64,000 bases of DNA from Stratiformator vulcanicus (GTDB taxonomy: Bacteria > Planctomycetota > Planctomycetia > Planctomycetales > Planctomycetaceae), in the NCBI RefSeq assembly GCF_007744515.1, contig NZ_CP036268.1, positions 4,583,113 through 4,647,112 on the forward strand, given 5' to 3'. The notes under the pieces are model-generated. The model did not search any database. It was not told the DNA's origin and saw only the letters and a program-made list of their open reading frames with translations. A program made the translations under genes and the position numbers. Below, piece by piece: positions 29,894 through 39,560 of this stretch. The stretch's first letter is position 1, and the number at the start of each line of letters is the position of its first letter.

Positions 29894-30214
29894 ATGCGTT
29901 TTTCCACGGGAACCATTCTGGCGGCCCTCGTCCTGCTGACTTGTTCATTCGCGGCCGAACCGGCACTCGCTCAGATCGGCGGCGGGGGCCGGGGACCGAC
30001 GCTCAACGGCCGCAATCGGAACAGCCCGATGGTGCGTTGGTGGTCGAAAAGTTTTTCCCGCAACAGCCGAATCCGGATGGTCGCCGAAGACCGCATCGGC
30101 CCGCGAAACGAGGTCCGGTCCCGCCATCAGTCCTACTACCGCACGCCGACGTACTATCGCTACGGCTCCCGCTACCACAGCCAGCCGCAGATCATCTACC
30201 GTCGGCATCGATAA
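29894..30214 (+). CDS. Small secreted basic protein
   Basis: About 106 residues from ATG 29894, with GAGGAGA upstream; the longer open frame is rejected because this start fits a signal peptide (ILAALVLLTCSFAAEPALAQ). The mature protein is rich in Arg, Ser and Tyr, with a repetitive Tyr/Arg tail. Function is unknown; a surface or nucleic-acid-binding protein is possible. Confidence 0.65.
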   Translation: MRFSTGTILAALVLLTCSFAAEPALAQIGGGGRGPTLNGRNRNSPMVRWWSKSFSRNSRIRMVAEDRIGPRNEVRSRHQSYYRTPTYYRYGSRYHSQPQIIYRRHR

Positions 30215-30240
30215 ACGCGGTCACGATCCTGTCATCTCAT

Positions 30241-30279
30241 GCGAGAAGTCGCCCGGCCAAGAACGGCCGGGCGACTCGC
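30241..30279. terminator. GC-rich hairpin after the small secreted protein gene
   Basis: GTCGCCCGGCC (30248-30258) and GGCCGGGCGAC (30265-30275) form an 11-bp perfect stem with a 6-nt loop; outer GCGA/TCGC extend it. No T-run follows, so it may be a Rho-assisted or bidirectional terminator between convergent genes. Confidence 0.55.
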
Positions 30280-30324
30280 TGCGCAGGCGTTGAAGTGTCA
30301 AGCGATTGAAGCGTGACGGCTCCG

Positions 30325-30876
30325 TCAATCTGCAACATCCGAAACGGCCGGTGGTTCACGGGTCATGACCAGATAGGCCGGGACGAAGGCCAACCACGCT
30401 CCGTATCGCATTGCGTAAAAGCTGAATTGCACGAAATAGAAGCCCGGCGATACGACGTCGAAGTCGAGATCGAGATATGGGTGAGCTGAGACGCCGATCA
30501 GGCCGGCGCACAGCCAAATGGCTGTCGCCACAACGATCGCCACGGCATAGCCAACGAGAATGGACCAGGTGCGAACTTCCCACGAGCATCGCCGACCGAC
30601 GAAGAAAAGATAAATCGCAAAGCCGACGCTGCCAATCAGCATCGATTCCCGAACCGCTGATCGAATGACGATAAAGTTCGTCAAGAACTTCGGACAGCCC
30701 AGAATCTTCCAATAGAAATGGCTGTCGACCTCGAAATTGATCGCGGTCACCATAGCGGTCCAGCAGGCCGCGAGTGTCCAACCGACGGTCCATAAAACAA
30801 GCCATCGCAATAGTTGCAGCAGCCCACCGTCAGAGCTTCGCTGAAACAGAGATGCCGTGTCACGGATCGGCCCCAT
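30325..30876 (-). CDS. Multi-pass membrane protein, unknown
   Basis: 183 residues from ATG 30876, preceded by GGAG nine bases upstream. About four hydrophobic segments are visible (near 22-45, 68-90, 105-130 and 150-172). No family motif was recognised. It is followed by a low-complexity stretch and pabB on the same strand. Confidence 0.65.
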   Translation of the reverse strand: MGPIRDTASLFQRSSDGGLLQLLRWLVLWTVGWTLAACWTAMVTAINFEVDSHFYWKILGCPKFLTNFIVIRSAVRESMLIGSVGFAIYLFFVGRRCSWEVRTWSILVGYAVAIVVATAIWLCAGLIGVSAHPYLDLDFDVVSPGFYFVQFSFYAMRYGAWLAFVPAYLVMTREPPAVSDVAD

Positions 30877-30947
30877 CGTTTTCTCCAATTCAACTGACAG
30901 CGTAAAACCGCGTGAACCCCGTCGCTCACCCGCGATCGCTGATGTAC

Positions 30948-31003
30948 AACCCTCAACTCTCAACCCTTAACCCTCGACTCTCAACCCCCAACTCAAACCA
31001 ACT
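30948..31003. repeat. Low-complexity CTCAACCC-type repeat
   Basis: Short irregular repeats of CAACTCTCAACCC type lie directly beyond the 3' end of pabB and overlap its last codons. Simple-sequence expansion is the simplest reading. Confidence 0.5.
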
Positions 31004-32468
31004 CCAGCGCCGCGAGCATCCCCACTGCTTTGTCGATCGTTTCCTGATATTCGGCCTGCGGGTCGCTGAGCATGGTGATCCCGCCGCCGACGGGGAGTTG
31101 GGCCCAACCGCCGCGGCAGAGGATTGTGCGAATGAGGATGTTCGCCGCGGCCTGCCCGCCGAATCCCTGATAGAAGAGATTGCCGCAGTAGGGTCCGCGC
31201 ACGGTCGGTTCGAGTTCGCCGATGATCTCCATCGCTCGGACCTTCGGCGCCCCGCTGATTGATCCGCCCGGCAGCGTGGCTGCGAGAAGGTCCCATAGCG
31301 TGCGGTCCTTATTAAGCGTGCCGGTCACTTCCGAAACGAGGTGATGAACCGTCGCAAACGATTCGAGTCGGCACAACTTCGGCACCCGCACCGATTCGTC
31401 GGTGCAAACGCGCGACAGGTCGTTGCGCAGTAGGTCGACAATCATCACGTTCTCGGCTCGATCCTTCTCGCTGCATTCGAGATCGATCCTCACGCCGAGA
31501 TCGGCCTCCGGCGTCAATTGCCGACGGCGCGTGCCTTTAATTGGTCGGGTCACGACATCACGGCCATCGAGTTGCACGAACGACTCCGGTGATGCACTCA
31601 GCAACCACCAATCGTCGAAATGGGCAAGTCCCGCGTAGGGTGCCGCGTTGCCGGTCCGCAGCCGCGAATAGAAATTCAGCGGATCGCCCCGAAAGGGCGT
31701 TAGCAACCGCTGCGAGAGATTCGCCTGAAAAATATCTCCGGCGCGGATGTACTCGATCACCCGGCCGACCGCTTCGCGATATTCGGCAGCCGGGTGATCA
31801 CTGAAGACATTCGCGATCTCGGCATGCGGATGAAGTACCGACGGGTCCGGTTCGATTTGACTCGCGGAAGCAGCGGGCAAAGCCGCGAAATTGGATTCGG
31901 CGGAGACTCTCCGCCGAATCCATTCCGCTCTCGCTTCGGCAGACATCGATTGAGGCACCGCCGCCGATGCCCCGAAATCATGGACGATCGACTCCACCGA
32001 GTCGTTCGTGTGGTCCCACACGATCGCCCAGTCGTAAAGGCCGACGGTCATAGCGGGAAAGCCAAATTCATCGATCCGGGCCGGCCTCACGTGCTCGAAG
32101 CAGCCACCCAGTTCGTAGCTAAGCACCCCGGCCAATCCGCCCGAAAACGGCGGCAAGTGCCGTCCGGGTTCGCACATCGCAATCGCCTCAGACAGTTGAT
32201 GAAGCTCGGCGAACGGGTCGGTCCCATATTCGGCGTGCTGCAGATCGAACCGCCGCACCGGATCGGCGGTGAGAAAGGAATATCGTCCAGCCTGCGAAGC
32301 GCCGGGCCTGTCCGCGTCCGCGCTGTCGAAGACCAGTAATCCGTCGCAATCCGCGAAGCAGCCGATCGCAGATTCGATCGTGAGATCTGTCGACAGCAAT
32401 TCGCGAATGGTTGGCAAAGCGGCGGAACCTGCCGCAGTGCGATCGTTCTTCGGGCCGGGCTCACTCAC
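30993..32468 (-). CDS. pabB: Aminodeoxychorismate synthase component I
   Basis: About 491 residues from GTG 32468, which overlaps the stop of the upstream gene; an ATG at 32534 would give a longer start. It shows GDIFQANLSQR, RPIKGTRRR, LRNDLSR, FATVHHLVSEV and GGSISGAPK, the chorismate-binding fold. The Lys in PIKGT distinguishes PabB from anthranilate synthase TrpE, which has PIAGT. With PabA and PabC it makes p-aminobenzoate for folate or methanopterin. It is last in a three-gene unit with a DHPS-like gene and an SDR gene. Confidence 0.92.
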   Translation of the reverse strand: MSEPGPKNDRTAAGSAALPTIRELLSTDLTIESAIGCFADCDGLLVFDSADADRPGASQAGRYSFLTADPVRRFDLQHAEYGTDPFAELHQLSEAIAMCEPGRHLPPFSGGLAGVLSYELGGCFEHVRPARIDEFGFPAMTVGLYDWAIVWDHTNDSVESIVHDFGASAAVPQSMSAEARAEWIRRRVSAESNFAALPAASASQIEPDPSVLHPHAEIANVFSDHPAAEYREAVGRVIEYIRAGDIFQANLSQRLLTPFRGDPLNFYSRLRTGNAAPYAGLAHFDDWWLLSASPESFVQLDGRDVVTRPIKGTRRRQLTPEADLGVRIDLECSEKDRAENVMIVDLLRNDLSRVCTDESVRVPKLCRLESFATVHHLVSEVTGTLNKDRTLWDLLAATLPGGSISGAPKVRAMEIIGELEPTVRGPYCGNLFYQGFGGQAAANILIRTILCRGGWAQLPVGGGITMLSDPQAEYQETIDKAVGMLAALELV

Positions 32469-33876
32469 TGGCGTCCGGCTCCACCATCGGGTTTCGCTCC
32501 CGGTGCCGACGCTCGACAGCGCTGACTTCCGCATTTGTCAGAAGGCCCCACGAGAGTGATTGGTCCTGCCGATATGTCTTACCAAGCGTCATCGCGGTGG
32601 CCGCCTTCGACAGTTCGTAGCCGAGATAAAAGGAGTGCGAGGGCTCGAGCGGGCCGACCTCTCGATGCATGGCGTCGAACACCTCGAACGGATCGTCGCC
32701 CGACCAGTGCCCGTCGCGGTTCATCAAATGAATCCCGTCCTCGGCGACGAATACCCGAAAATTCGCATCGCGGATTGCGTTGGCCACGACACAGAGTTCT
32801 TCATCGCTGATCCGCACTGCCTTCGGATCACGCAGCATCGCCAGTGAAGAATCGACATGCTTCGGCAGCGCTCGCTCCGTTAATGAATGCCGGACCAACC
32901 GACGGGCGACATCGAGCTCTTGTACCGAAGACCGACACCAATTGATGACCTGCGTGGTCAGCACGCTCTTGATGCCCCATTCCTGACAGCACGCGGCGAG
33001 CAGGAAGTTGACCCCCGCCGAATCAACCTCCGTCAATTCGGTGAGGTTGCCAACGCCCATCATCATGCGGGCATTGGGCCAGCGCCGCCGGGTCTCACGA
33101 TATCGGACGAGCGATTCGGCAAACCCGAATCCGATCGGTTCCAGAATCGGATCGAGCCGGTACCTCGTTCCGGCCGCTTCGAGCCGATCGATGACGTCCG
33201 TCATCGTTTCCGGGTATTTCGGATCATCGGGGATGACCACGACTTCGGCGCCGCATCCCGAAAGTGCCGCAACATTGGAGGAGTTGCAGCTCAGAACGAG
33301 TTCCGCCCCGGCATCGATCGCTGCGCTGACCTCCGCAGCGTCGAACGAATCGATCGACACCCGGTGACCGTCCCGCACAAGTCGGTCGACGATCTCGCCC
33401 ATGCGTTCGCTCGGCTCGCCGGGAACGCAACCAACGTCAATGACATCGGCGCCGCGTTCGCGATAGTCGCGAGCGATCCGCATCAGCTCCGCATCGTCGA
33501 GCCGGGGCGCGTGATTGATTTCGGCGATGATCTCAATATCGTAGCGCGACAAATCAGCCTTTCGTGACTTCTTTCCGCTGAGATATTCGGGCAAATCATA
33601 GAGATCGAACGGCCCGCGTTCGAATCGCGTCTCGAACTGTCGCTCCAGATCATCCAATTCTCCGTCGCACCAACCGGGGAGGATGACGCGATCGTAGCGA
33701 TGCTCTAAATGCAGCCGACGCGAGACGAGCTTCGGCGTGATGAACGCCGCGACGTTCACCCCGATGACCTCGACATCAAAATCGAATGTCGATCCTCCTC
33801 CGGCTTGTTGCAGGACGTTCCGCAGCGAGTGCTCCGCCAGATGGCCAGTCACGAAAAGGATGCGTTCGCGAGTCAT
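32461..33876 (-). CDS. Dihydropteroate synthase-like protein (methanopterin-type)
   Basis: 471 residues from ATG 33876, with GAGGAG ten bases upstream. The first 120 residues form an extra N-terminal domain (RILFVTGHLAEHSLR). The following TIM-barrel has the pterin-binding pattern EINHAPR, ADVIDVGCVPG, VSIDSFD, LVLSCNSSN, DPILEP and MMGVGNLTEL. This matches the DHPS-related family (TIGR00284) of archaea, methylotrophs and planctomycetes, associated with tetrahydromethanopterin-linked C1 metabolism. The exact reaction is not settled. It is flanked by pabB and an SDR gene. Confidence 0.85.
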   Translation of the reverse strand: MTRERILFVTGHLAEHSLRNVLQQAGGGSTFDFDVEVIGVNVAAFITPKLVSRRLHLEHRYDRVILPGWCDGELDDLERQFETRFERGPFDLYDLPEYLSGKKSRKADLSRYDIEIIAEINHAPRLDDAELMRIARDYRERGADVIDVGCVPGEPSERMGEIVDRLVRDGHRVSIDSFDAAEVSAAIDAGAELVLSCNSSNVAALSGCGAEVVVIPDDPKYPETMTDVIDRLEAAGTRYRLDPILEPIGFGFAESLVRYRETRRRWPNARMMMGVGNLTELTEVDSAGVNFLLAACCQEWGIKSVLTTQVINWCRSSVQELDVARRLVRHSLTERALPKHVDSSLAMLRDPKAVRISDEELCVVANAIRDANFRVFVAEDGIHLMNRDGHWSGDDPFEVFDAMHREVGPLEPSHSFYLGYELSKAATAMTLGKTYRQDQSLSWGLLTNAEVSAVERRHRERNPMVEPDASE

Positions 33877-33928
33877 CGGTTGACCACTCCTCGTGTTGCC
33901 CCGGTCCGTTGCGACTTGTCGGCAGCGT

Positions 33929-34756
33929 TCATCGCGCCGCGCCGCCATTGACGTTGATGACCTGCCCGGTGATGAAGCTGGCGTCGTCGCTGGCGAGAAA
34001 ACGAATCGCCTTCGCGATGTCTTCCGGCGTGCCCCAACGCCGCAGCGGCGTTTCGTCAATCACCCGCTGCTGCCAGTACTCACTGGCCCCCTCACCCCAA
34101 GCCGTCTGAATCCAGCCCGGTGCCACACAATTGACGCGGACATCCGGCGCCAGTGAAACCGCGAGGGACCGCGTAAACCCCATCACGGCATTCTTGGCCG
34201 TCGCAAACAGTTCGCCGCTGTCCCCCTCCATTCCCACTTCGGCGAGATCCCAACCGATATTGATGATTGAACGAGACGCGGGCGCGCCGTCGCGACGAGC
34301 CGCTTCGGCCATTCGCAGTCCGAATGACTTAGCGACTTCGACCGTCACCGCGATGTCGACCTCGAACAGTCGCCGCAACTTATCACCGTAGGCCAGCTCA
34401 CTTTCGGACCCGGTCAGTAAATCGACACCCGCATTGTTCACCACGACGTGCGGCACGCCAAATCGTTCAAAGGTCGCCCGCTCCAGTTCCGCTCGAACGA
34501 ACGGGTCAGCGAGATCTCCGACGAACGTTTCCACGCGACCGCCGAATTCGCGGCAATCGCTTGCCGATCGTTCCAGCGATTCCCGAGAGGACCGACAGGT
34601 GATCAGCAAGTCGGCTCCGGCTTTCGCAAGCTGAATCGCGATCGCCCGGCCGATGCCGGAGGATGCGCCCGTGACAACGGCACTGCGTCCGGGCAAGGCT
34701 GCAAAAGCAGCCGCGCCCTCGGCGGAATCGGCGGTTGCATCTTCGGGCTCGCTCAT
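33929..34756 (-). CDS. SDR-family protein lacking the catalytic Tyr
   Basis: 275 residues. The Rossmann motif GASSGIGRA is near residue 31, and NNAG and the C-terminal GQVINVNGG are typical of classical SDRs. The active-site YxxxK reads FATAK (Phe184, Lys188), and the upstream Ser is missing (INIGWD). Catalysis by the usual mechanism is therefore unlikely; another chemistry or a binding role must be considered. It is the first gene of the unit with the DHPS-like gene and pabB, so a pterin-related role is inferred from context. Confidence 0.82.
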   Translation of the reverse strand: MSEPEDATADSAEGAAAFAALPGRSAVVTGASSGIGRAIAIQLAKAGADLLITCRSSRESLERSASDCREFGGRVETFVGDLADPFVRAELERATFERFGVPHVVVNNAGVDLLTGSESELAYGDKLRRLFEVDIAVTVEVAKSFGLRMAEAARRDGAPASRSIINIGWDLAEVGMEGDSGELFATAKNAVMGFTRSLAVSLAPDVRVNCVAPGWIQTAWGEGASEYWQQRVIDETPLRRWGTPEDIAKAIRFLASDDASFITGQVINVNGGAAR

Positions 34757-35211
34757 CGGATGTCGCTGATGATCCTATTCGGTCCGTTCCGCACAATCAG
34801 ACGAAAAACTTAAGTGTCGAACGGACAGAGGCAACCCTGCGTAAGTACGACGCAGCGCACCTGACCGCAATCGGGTTATCCTACCGCTCGCGAAAAGGTC
34901 GAGACTTCTTTTTATAATTTGAAGAACTGAGGCAATTCGCGGAAACGCTGCTGAATATTGCGGCAGTACTGCCCGCCCCCATCGCCCCGCCAAATGACTT
35001 AAATAGTTTCAAGACTTCACGTTAAACGCGCCAGCGTCCCCGCCGATACGCCATGTGGACCACCATTTGCATTATTGGGGTACCAGCCGGCTGCAGCAGG
35101 AGGCAGACGGCCGGAAACCAAAATCCCTTCCCCGAAAGGAGGCCGCGAGCGTGACGTAAACCATACGTTATAAATACCTTGCGGAATATCTCAATCAAAC
35201 GAAGAAAGACG

Positions 35212-35240
35212 TTGACCGGTTGAGGCAACCGGTTGATAAT
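35212..35240 (+). promoter_or_regulatory. Sigma70-like promoter with palindromic spacer
   Basis: TTGACC (35212-35217), a 17-nt spacer and GATAAT (35235-35240) point toward the ArsR-type gene 285 bases downstream. The spacer and -35 region contain the inverted repeat ACCGGTT-GAGGC-AACCGGT (35215-35233), placed to block RNA polymerase. The regulator that binds it is unknown; self-control by the ArsR-type product is possible. Confidence 0.55.
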
Positions 35241-35327
35241 CGGACGGTCGAAGCGAACCAAAGCGATCACGTTCTGTCGGTTCTGCATGAGCCAGCGAAA
35301 TTCCGATGATCGAATTCGACTGAACTC

Positions 35328-35336
35328 TGCTATGAT
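35328..35336 (+). promoter_or_regulatory. Extended -10 promoter candidate
   Basis: TGCTATGAT matches an extended -10 (TGN-TATGAT) with no good -35. It lies about 190 bases before the ArsR-type start and could be a second promoter. Confidence 0.3.
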
Positions 35337-35524
35337 CCACGAGCCAGAAGTCTGCTGACAGACTCGACAGATCTTCCTGGCGATGCTGATGAGGCCCGGG
35401 AGGACCGGTGCCTCACTCCCCTAACCCTCTTTCGGAACGACAAGTGAACTGAACGATGCGGGCCCGATGCCGCGAAAGGCCGTTCGCCCGAACTTTGTTC
35501 CAATCACAACCTATAGGACTCAAG

Positions 35525-35935
35525 ATGATGACTGCTGCCACTTTTGATCGAAACGTCGACGAACGAAGCCCGGAAGATATGGCTTCCGCGACGATCGCCG
35601 ACCTGCCGCTTCAGCTCGAAAAAGACCTCGTGCAGGTCTTCAAGCTGCTCAGCGACGAAACGCGACTCCGCGTCCTGATGTATCTGATTCAGGAAACGGA
35701 ACTACACGTAACGGCCCTCTGCGAGCGGCTCGGTCAGAGCCAGCCCGCCGTCAGCCATCACCTCGCGCTGCTTCGCGTGGCCGGGCTGATCGAAGCCCGC
35801 CGCGACGGTAAGCATAACTACTACTCGATCCGCCGGAATCACTTCCACCGGATTATGTCTGAGCTCTTCAGCTACATCCGCAACCCGGAAACAGACGACG
35901 TGCGATTCGACGACTTTGTCCTCGCACAGCGATAA
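35525..35935 (+). CDS. ArsR/SmtB-type winged-helix regulator
   Basis: 136 residues from ATG 35525 or the adjacent ATG 35528, with AGGA upstream. The winged helix is typical: VFKLLSDETRLRVLMYLI, VTALCERLGQSQPAVSHHLALLR (recognition helix) and ARRDGKHNYYSI (wing). No ELCVCDL-type metal motif with Cys is present, so the inducer may not be a metal. The 5' leader is long and has a palindromic promoter. A strong terminator follows. The targets are unknown. Confidence 0.88.
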   Translation: MMTAATFDRNVDERSPEDMASATIADLPLQLEKDLVQVFKLLSDETRLRVLMYLIQETELHVTALCERLGQSQPAVSHHLALLRVAGLIEARRDGKHNYYSIRRNHFHRIMSELFSYIRNPETDDVRFDDFVLAQR

Positions 35936-35972
35936 GTCCTGAGTTGGCCCTCCGGGCCGTGACGAACCCATC

Positions 35973-36009
35973 GAGACCGCCGGCCCTGTGTCGGCGGTCT
36001 CTTTTCATT
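35973..36009 (+). terminator. Intrinsic terminator after the arsR-type gene
   Basis: GAGACCGCCG (35973-35982) and CGGCGGTCTC (35992-36001) form a perfect 10-bp stem with a 9-nt loop, followed by TTTTCATTT. It separates the regulator from carA. Confidence 0.85.
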
Positions 36010-36087
36010 TGTCGGCCGCAACATCACAATGCCGCAGATTTACACCGCTTTCGCACCGCCCTGCTCCGATCGACCCCACCCTGCCGC

Positions 36088-37215
<1,128 letters not shown>

Positions 37216-37318
37216 CAGTCAGCTTTCGGCCGTCAGTTCTCAGCCAATACAACTCACTCCGGTTCTCAAATTTCTGAAAGGATAGCTGAAAGCGGATCGC
37301 TGACAGCTAAGAGCCTCA

Positions 37319-37780
37319 ATGCAACGCACTCTCGTTCTGATTAAGCCCGACGCGATGAAGCGGCGACTCGCCGGTCGCATCCTGACCCGTCTGGAAGACA
37401 AAGGGCTCGCGTTGGTCGGCCTAAAAATAATGCAGGTCACGCCCGATCTGGCAAAGCAGCATTATGCCGAACACGTCGCGAAACCGTTCTACCCCGAGTT
37501 GGAAGAGTTCATCACCTCCGGCCCCGTCGTCGCAATCTGCCTCGAAGGCCCCGAAGCCATCACCGTGACCCGCGGAATGATGGGCAAGACCAACGGCCGC
37601 GAATCGGCCCCCGGCACCATCCGCGGCGACTTCGGCATGAGCCGTCAGCTCAACCTCATCCACGGCAGCGACAGTCCCGAAGCCTCCGACCGCGAAATCC
37701 CGCTCTATTTTTCCGACGAAGAACTCGTCGGCTCGACCGACGGGATGGTGGGGACATTTTTCGCGGGGGATGAGGTGTAG
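37319..37780 (+). CDS. ndk: Nucleoside diphosphate kinase
   Basis: 153 residues. The typical start QRTLVLIKPDA, the AGRIL loop and NLIHGSDS with the phosphorylated His are present, and length is normal. It balances nucleoside triphosphates. The preceding 103 bases contain low-complexity CAGTCAGCTTTCGGCCGTCAG-like sequence, but no promoter was clearly identified. Confidence 0.97.
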   Translation: MQRTLVLIKPDAMKRRLAGRILTRLEDKGLALVGLKIMQVTPDLAKQHYAEHVAKPFYPELEEFITSGPVVAICLEGPEAITVTRGMMGKTNGRESAPGTIRGDFGMSRQLNLIHGSDSPEASDREIPLYFSDEELVGSTDGMVGTFFAGDEV

Positions 37781-37836
37781 GGCCTAACGAGCAATTCCAC
37801 ATAACCCATTAACTGAAACACTGGGATTGAGTGGCC

Positions 37837-38187
37837 ATGAACGAGGTCGCATTCGGTTTCAGCCGAAATCTGCGATCTTTTAAAAAGCTATTTTCGCATG
37901 CCAGAGATTATAATGACCTTCACCTGAGTCCGTTCCAACCGGGCTTCGCGCAAGAACTGAAATATGCGATGCGCGAAGCCGCGACGATCCGATTCGATGT
38001 GAGTGGGATGAGGTGCCTCACCGGAAAACATGGCGTCTTAACTGGTCCAGCCGAACTTAATTGCGAGGGATCGACCAACTGGGAACTGAGGACTATCTTT
38101 GATGATGCAGATTTGAGGGCGAAAACGACGGTTTACGTCGATGGTGTCATCACGACCTTCGAAGATTTGCTGGAAGGTGAAACATGA
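37837..38187 (+). CDS. Hypothetical protein, first of a coupled pair
   Basis: About 116 residues from ATG 37837. There is no signal or membrane segment. The C-terminal half has alternating strands. The gene overlaps the following gene by four bases (ATGA), so they are translated together. Base composition is slightly lower in GC than the neighbours. A toxin/immunity or accessory cassette is a guess from size and coupling only. Confidence 0.6.
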   Translation: MNEVAFGFSRNLRSFKKLFSHARDYNDLHLSPFQPGFAQELKYAMREAATIRFDVSGMRCLTGKHGVLTGPAELNCEGSTNWELRTIFDDADLRAKTTVYVDGVITTFEDLLEGET

Positions 38188-38498
38188 ACGACTTGAAATT
38201 ATTAAAGGCCGCGATCAACCGACCGAACATGTACACGTTGCATGGAAGTTACGCTGAGATCGTCGCGTTCTTGGAAGGCTACTACAGCGGCGCGGCTCTC
38301 GCCATTCCGGACAACCCGTCGAGTCAAGCATGGTCTGAATTCGAGTCGTTTCTTTCAAGAGAGTTGAAGGTGCCGAGTGCCGAGGTCTTTCGTCATATTG
38401 AAGAAAAGCACTCCACCGATGCTATTCAAACGCTTTCTGATTTCGCTGAGAGATTTCTTGCGAGCGACACGGTAGATTTAAGCTATACCGAAGCGTGA
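38184..38498 (+). CDS. Hypothetical protein, second of a coupled pair
   Basis: 104 residues, helical. The N-terminus RPNMYTLHGSYAEIVAFLEGYYSG resembles a pattern often seen in immunity-like proteins (RPxMY then a helix ending in GY), but no family can be named with confidence. It starts inside the stop of the upstream gene. Confidence 0.6.
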   Translation: MNDLKLLKAAINRPNMYTLHGSYAEIVAFLEGYYSGAALAIPDNPSSQAWSEFESFLSRELKVPSAEVFRHIEEKHSTDAIQTLSDFAERFLASDTVDLSYTEA

Positions 38499-38520
38499 GC
38501 AGCATTGTTGTAGGTAAGAC

Positions 38521-38991
38521 ATGTCACCCGATTTCCAGTCGGCGCTCGCGACTATCTTGAAAGAATTAACGCGAGGCGCTGAAACCGAGTTCTGCTGGGT
38601 CTTAAATCCCGAAGACGCCGGTTTGATTCCGCTTCTCCGGTCGCTGGACGCCGCACAAGCTCAGTCTCCGCCAGGCCCCGGCCGGAAGTCTGCCGCCGAA
38701 CATGCCCACCATTTGCGCTACAGCATCTCACTTTTGAATCGATGGGCGAGCGGCGAGGAGAACCCGTTTGCGACCGCCGACTGGGCGAGCAGTTGGTCAA
38801 TCGACAAACTCGACGATCGCGGATGGCAGCAATTTGTCGACGATTTTGAACACGAGTTGCAAAATTGGTCCGGCGCATTGAACGAACCCCGTGAATGGGA
38901 TCAGTTCTCACTCCCCGGAGCACTCGCCAGCGCGGCTCATGTCGCCTATCACTTCGGCGCAATCCGGCAGATCGTCTTGAGTACACAATAG
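38521..38991 (+). CDS. DinB-like four-helix protein
   Basis: 156 residues. Histidines in HAHHLRYSISLLNRW and HVAYHFGAIRQ fall at the positions of the metal-binding His in DinB/YfiT-like helical bundles. It may bind metal or act as a thiol-dependent enzyme; the substrate is unknown. It lies 23 bases after the coupled pair. Confidence 0.75.
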   Translation: MSPDFQSALATILKELTRGAETEFCWVLNPEDAGLIPLLRSLDAAQAQSPPGPGRKSAAEHAHHLRYSISLLNRWASGEENPFATADWASSWSIDKLDDRGWQQFVDDFEHELQNWSGALNEPREWDQFSLPGALASAAHVAYHFGAIRQIVLSTQ

Positions 38992-39560
38992 ATATTATTA
39001 ACCCGTGCACTCAGCGCACCGAGCCCACCGTTCGAAGCGACGGGTACGATAAGTCGCGATTCACACCTCGCAGGAGTCGAACCGGCAGCTTTCCCATTCA
39101 TCGTTCGACCGCTTGTTCTTACTTCATTTTTGAGTCCTCATCTTCGAGTACCGACACAACGTAGTAAAAACCGGACGCGTGTCCGCAGCTTTGCCGCGGC
39201 AACATCCGCCGCATGGGCATGACGGCCAAGCGGCCGCGCCCACCGGCGGGGTGAAAAGAGGCGGTGCACCGTGTTCCTCTATCCTTGGGGACTCGGTTGC
39301 GCGGAACCTTGCAACGATCGAATGCAATCGATTCACTTCTGAATTAGACGAACCAACCTCAGAGTTACCGCAGCCGCGCTCAAGACTGTCACGATAGTGC
39401 GCGACAATAGGCAACTCGCGCGCCGGAGCTGGTCCCGGACGTGTTCAACCAATACCGAGATTCGTCATCGAGCACACCCAGCGGACCTGTAATTTTCAGC
39501 AAGCGTCGTCTATCTTGTACACTTACCATAGCGGCGAACGCCATTCTTTCAGGTATCATA
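38992..39560. other. Intergenic region before the GmrSD-like gene
   Basis: 569 bases. The sequence changes from GC-rich to AT-rich near 39480. On the minus strand around 39075-39090 it contains a T-arm-like GCCGGTTCGACTCC, but no complete tRNA folds, so a degraded tRNA at the island edge is only a possibility. No coding frame is convincing. Confidence 0.4.

Larger units (their letters stand above)
34757..35524. other. Long intergenic region between the SDR gene and arsR
   Basis: 768 bases between divergent genes. It holds the two promoter-like sites described separately. A minus-strand frame at 35022-35288 is Arg-rich with almost no acidic residues and is not accepted as a gene. No tRNA or tmRNA could be recognised. 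Confidence 0.5.

Noticed and set aside
29578-30309. Long plus-strand frame over the inverted-repeat element and small secreted protein gene
   Set aside because: Arg/Pro/Ser-rich shadow frame; the gene at 29894 in another frame has a signal peptide and ribosome-binding site.
35022-35288. 88-residue minus-strand frame in the arsR upstream region
   Set aside because: Almost no acidic residues and rich in Arg; it overlaps the promoter region, so it is taken as chance.
39060-39110. T-arm-like sequence suggesting a tRNA before the GmrSD-like gene
   Set aside because: The T-stem does not pair and no acceptor, D or anticodon arm can be built.
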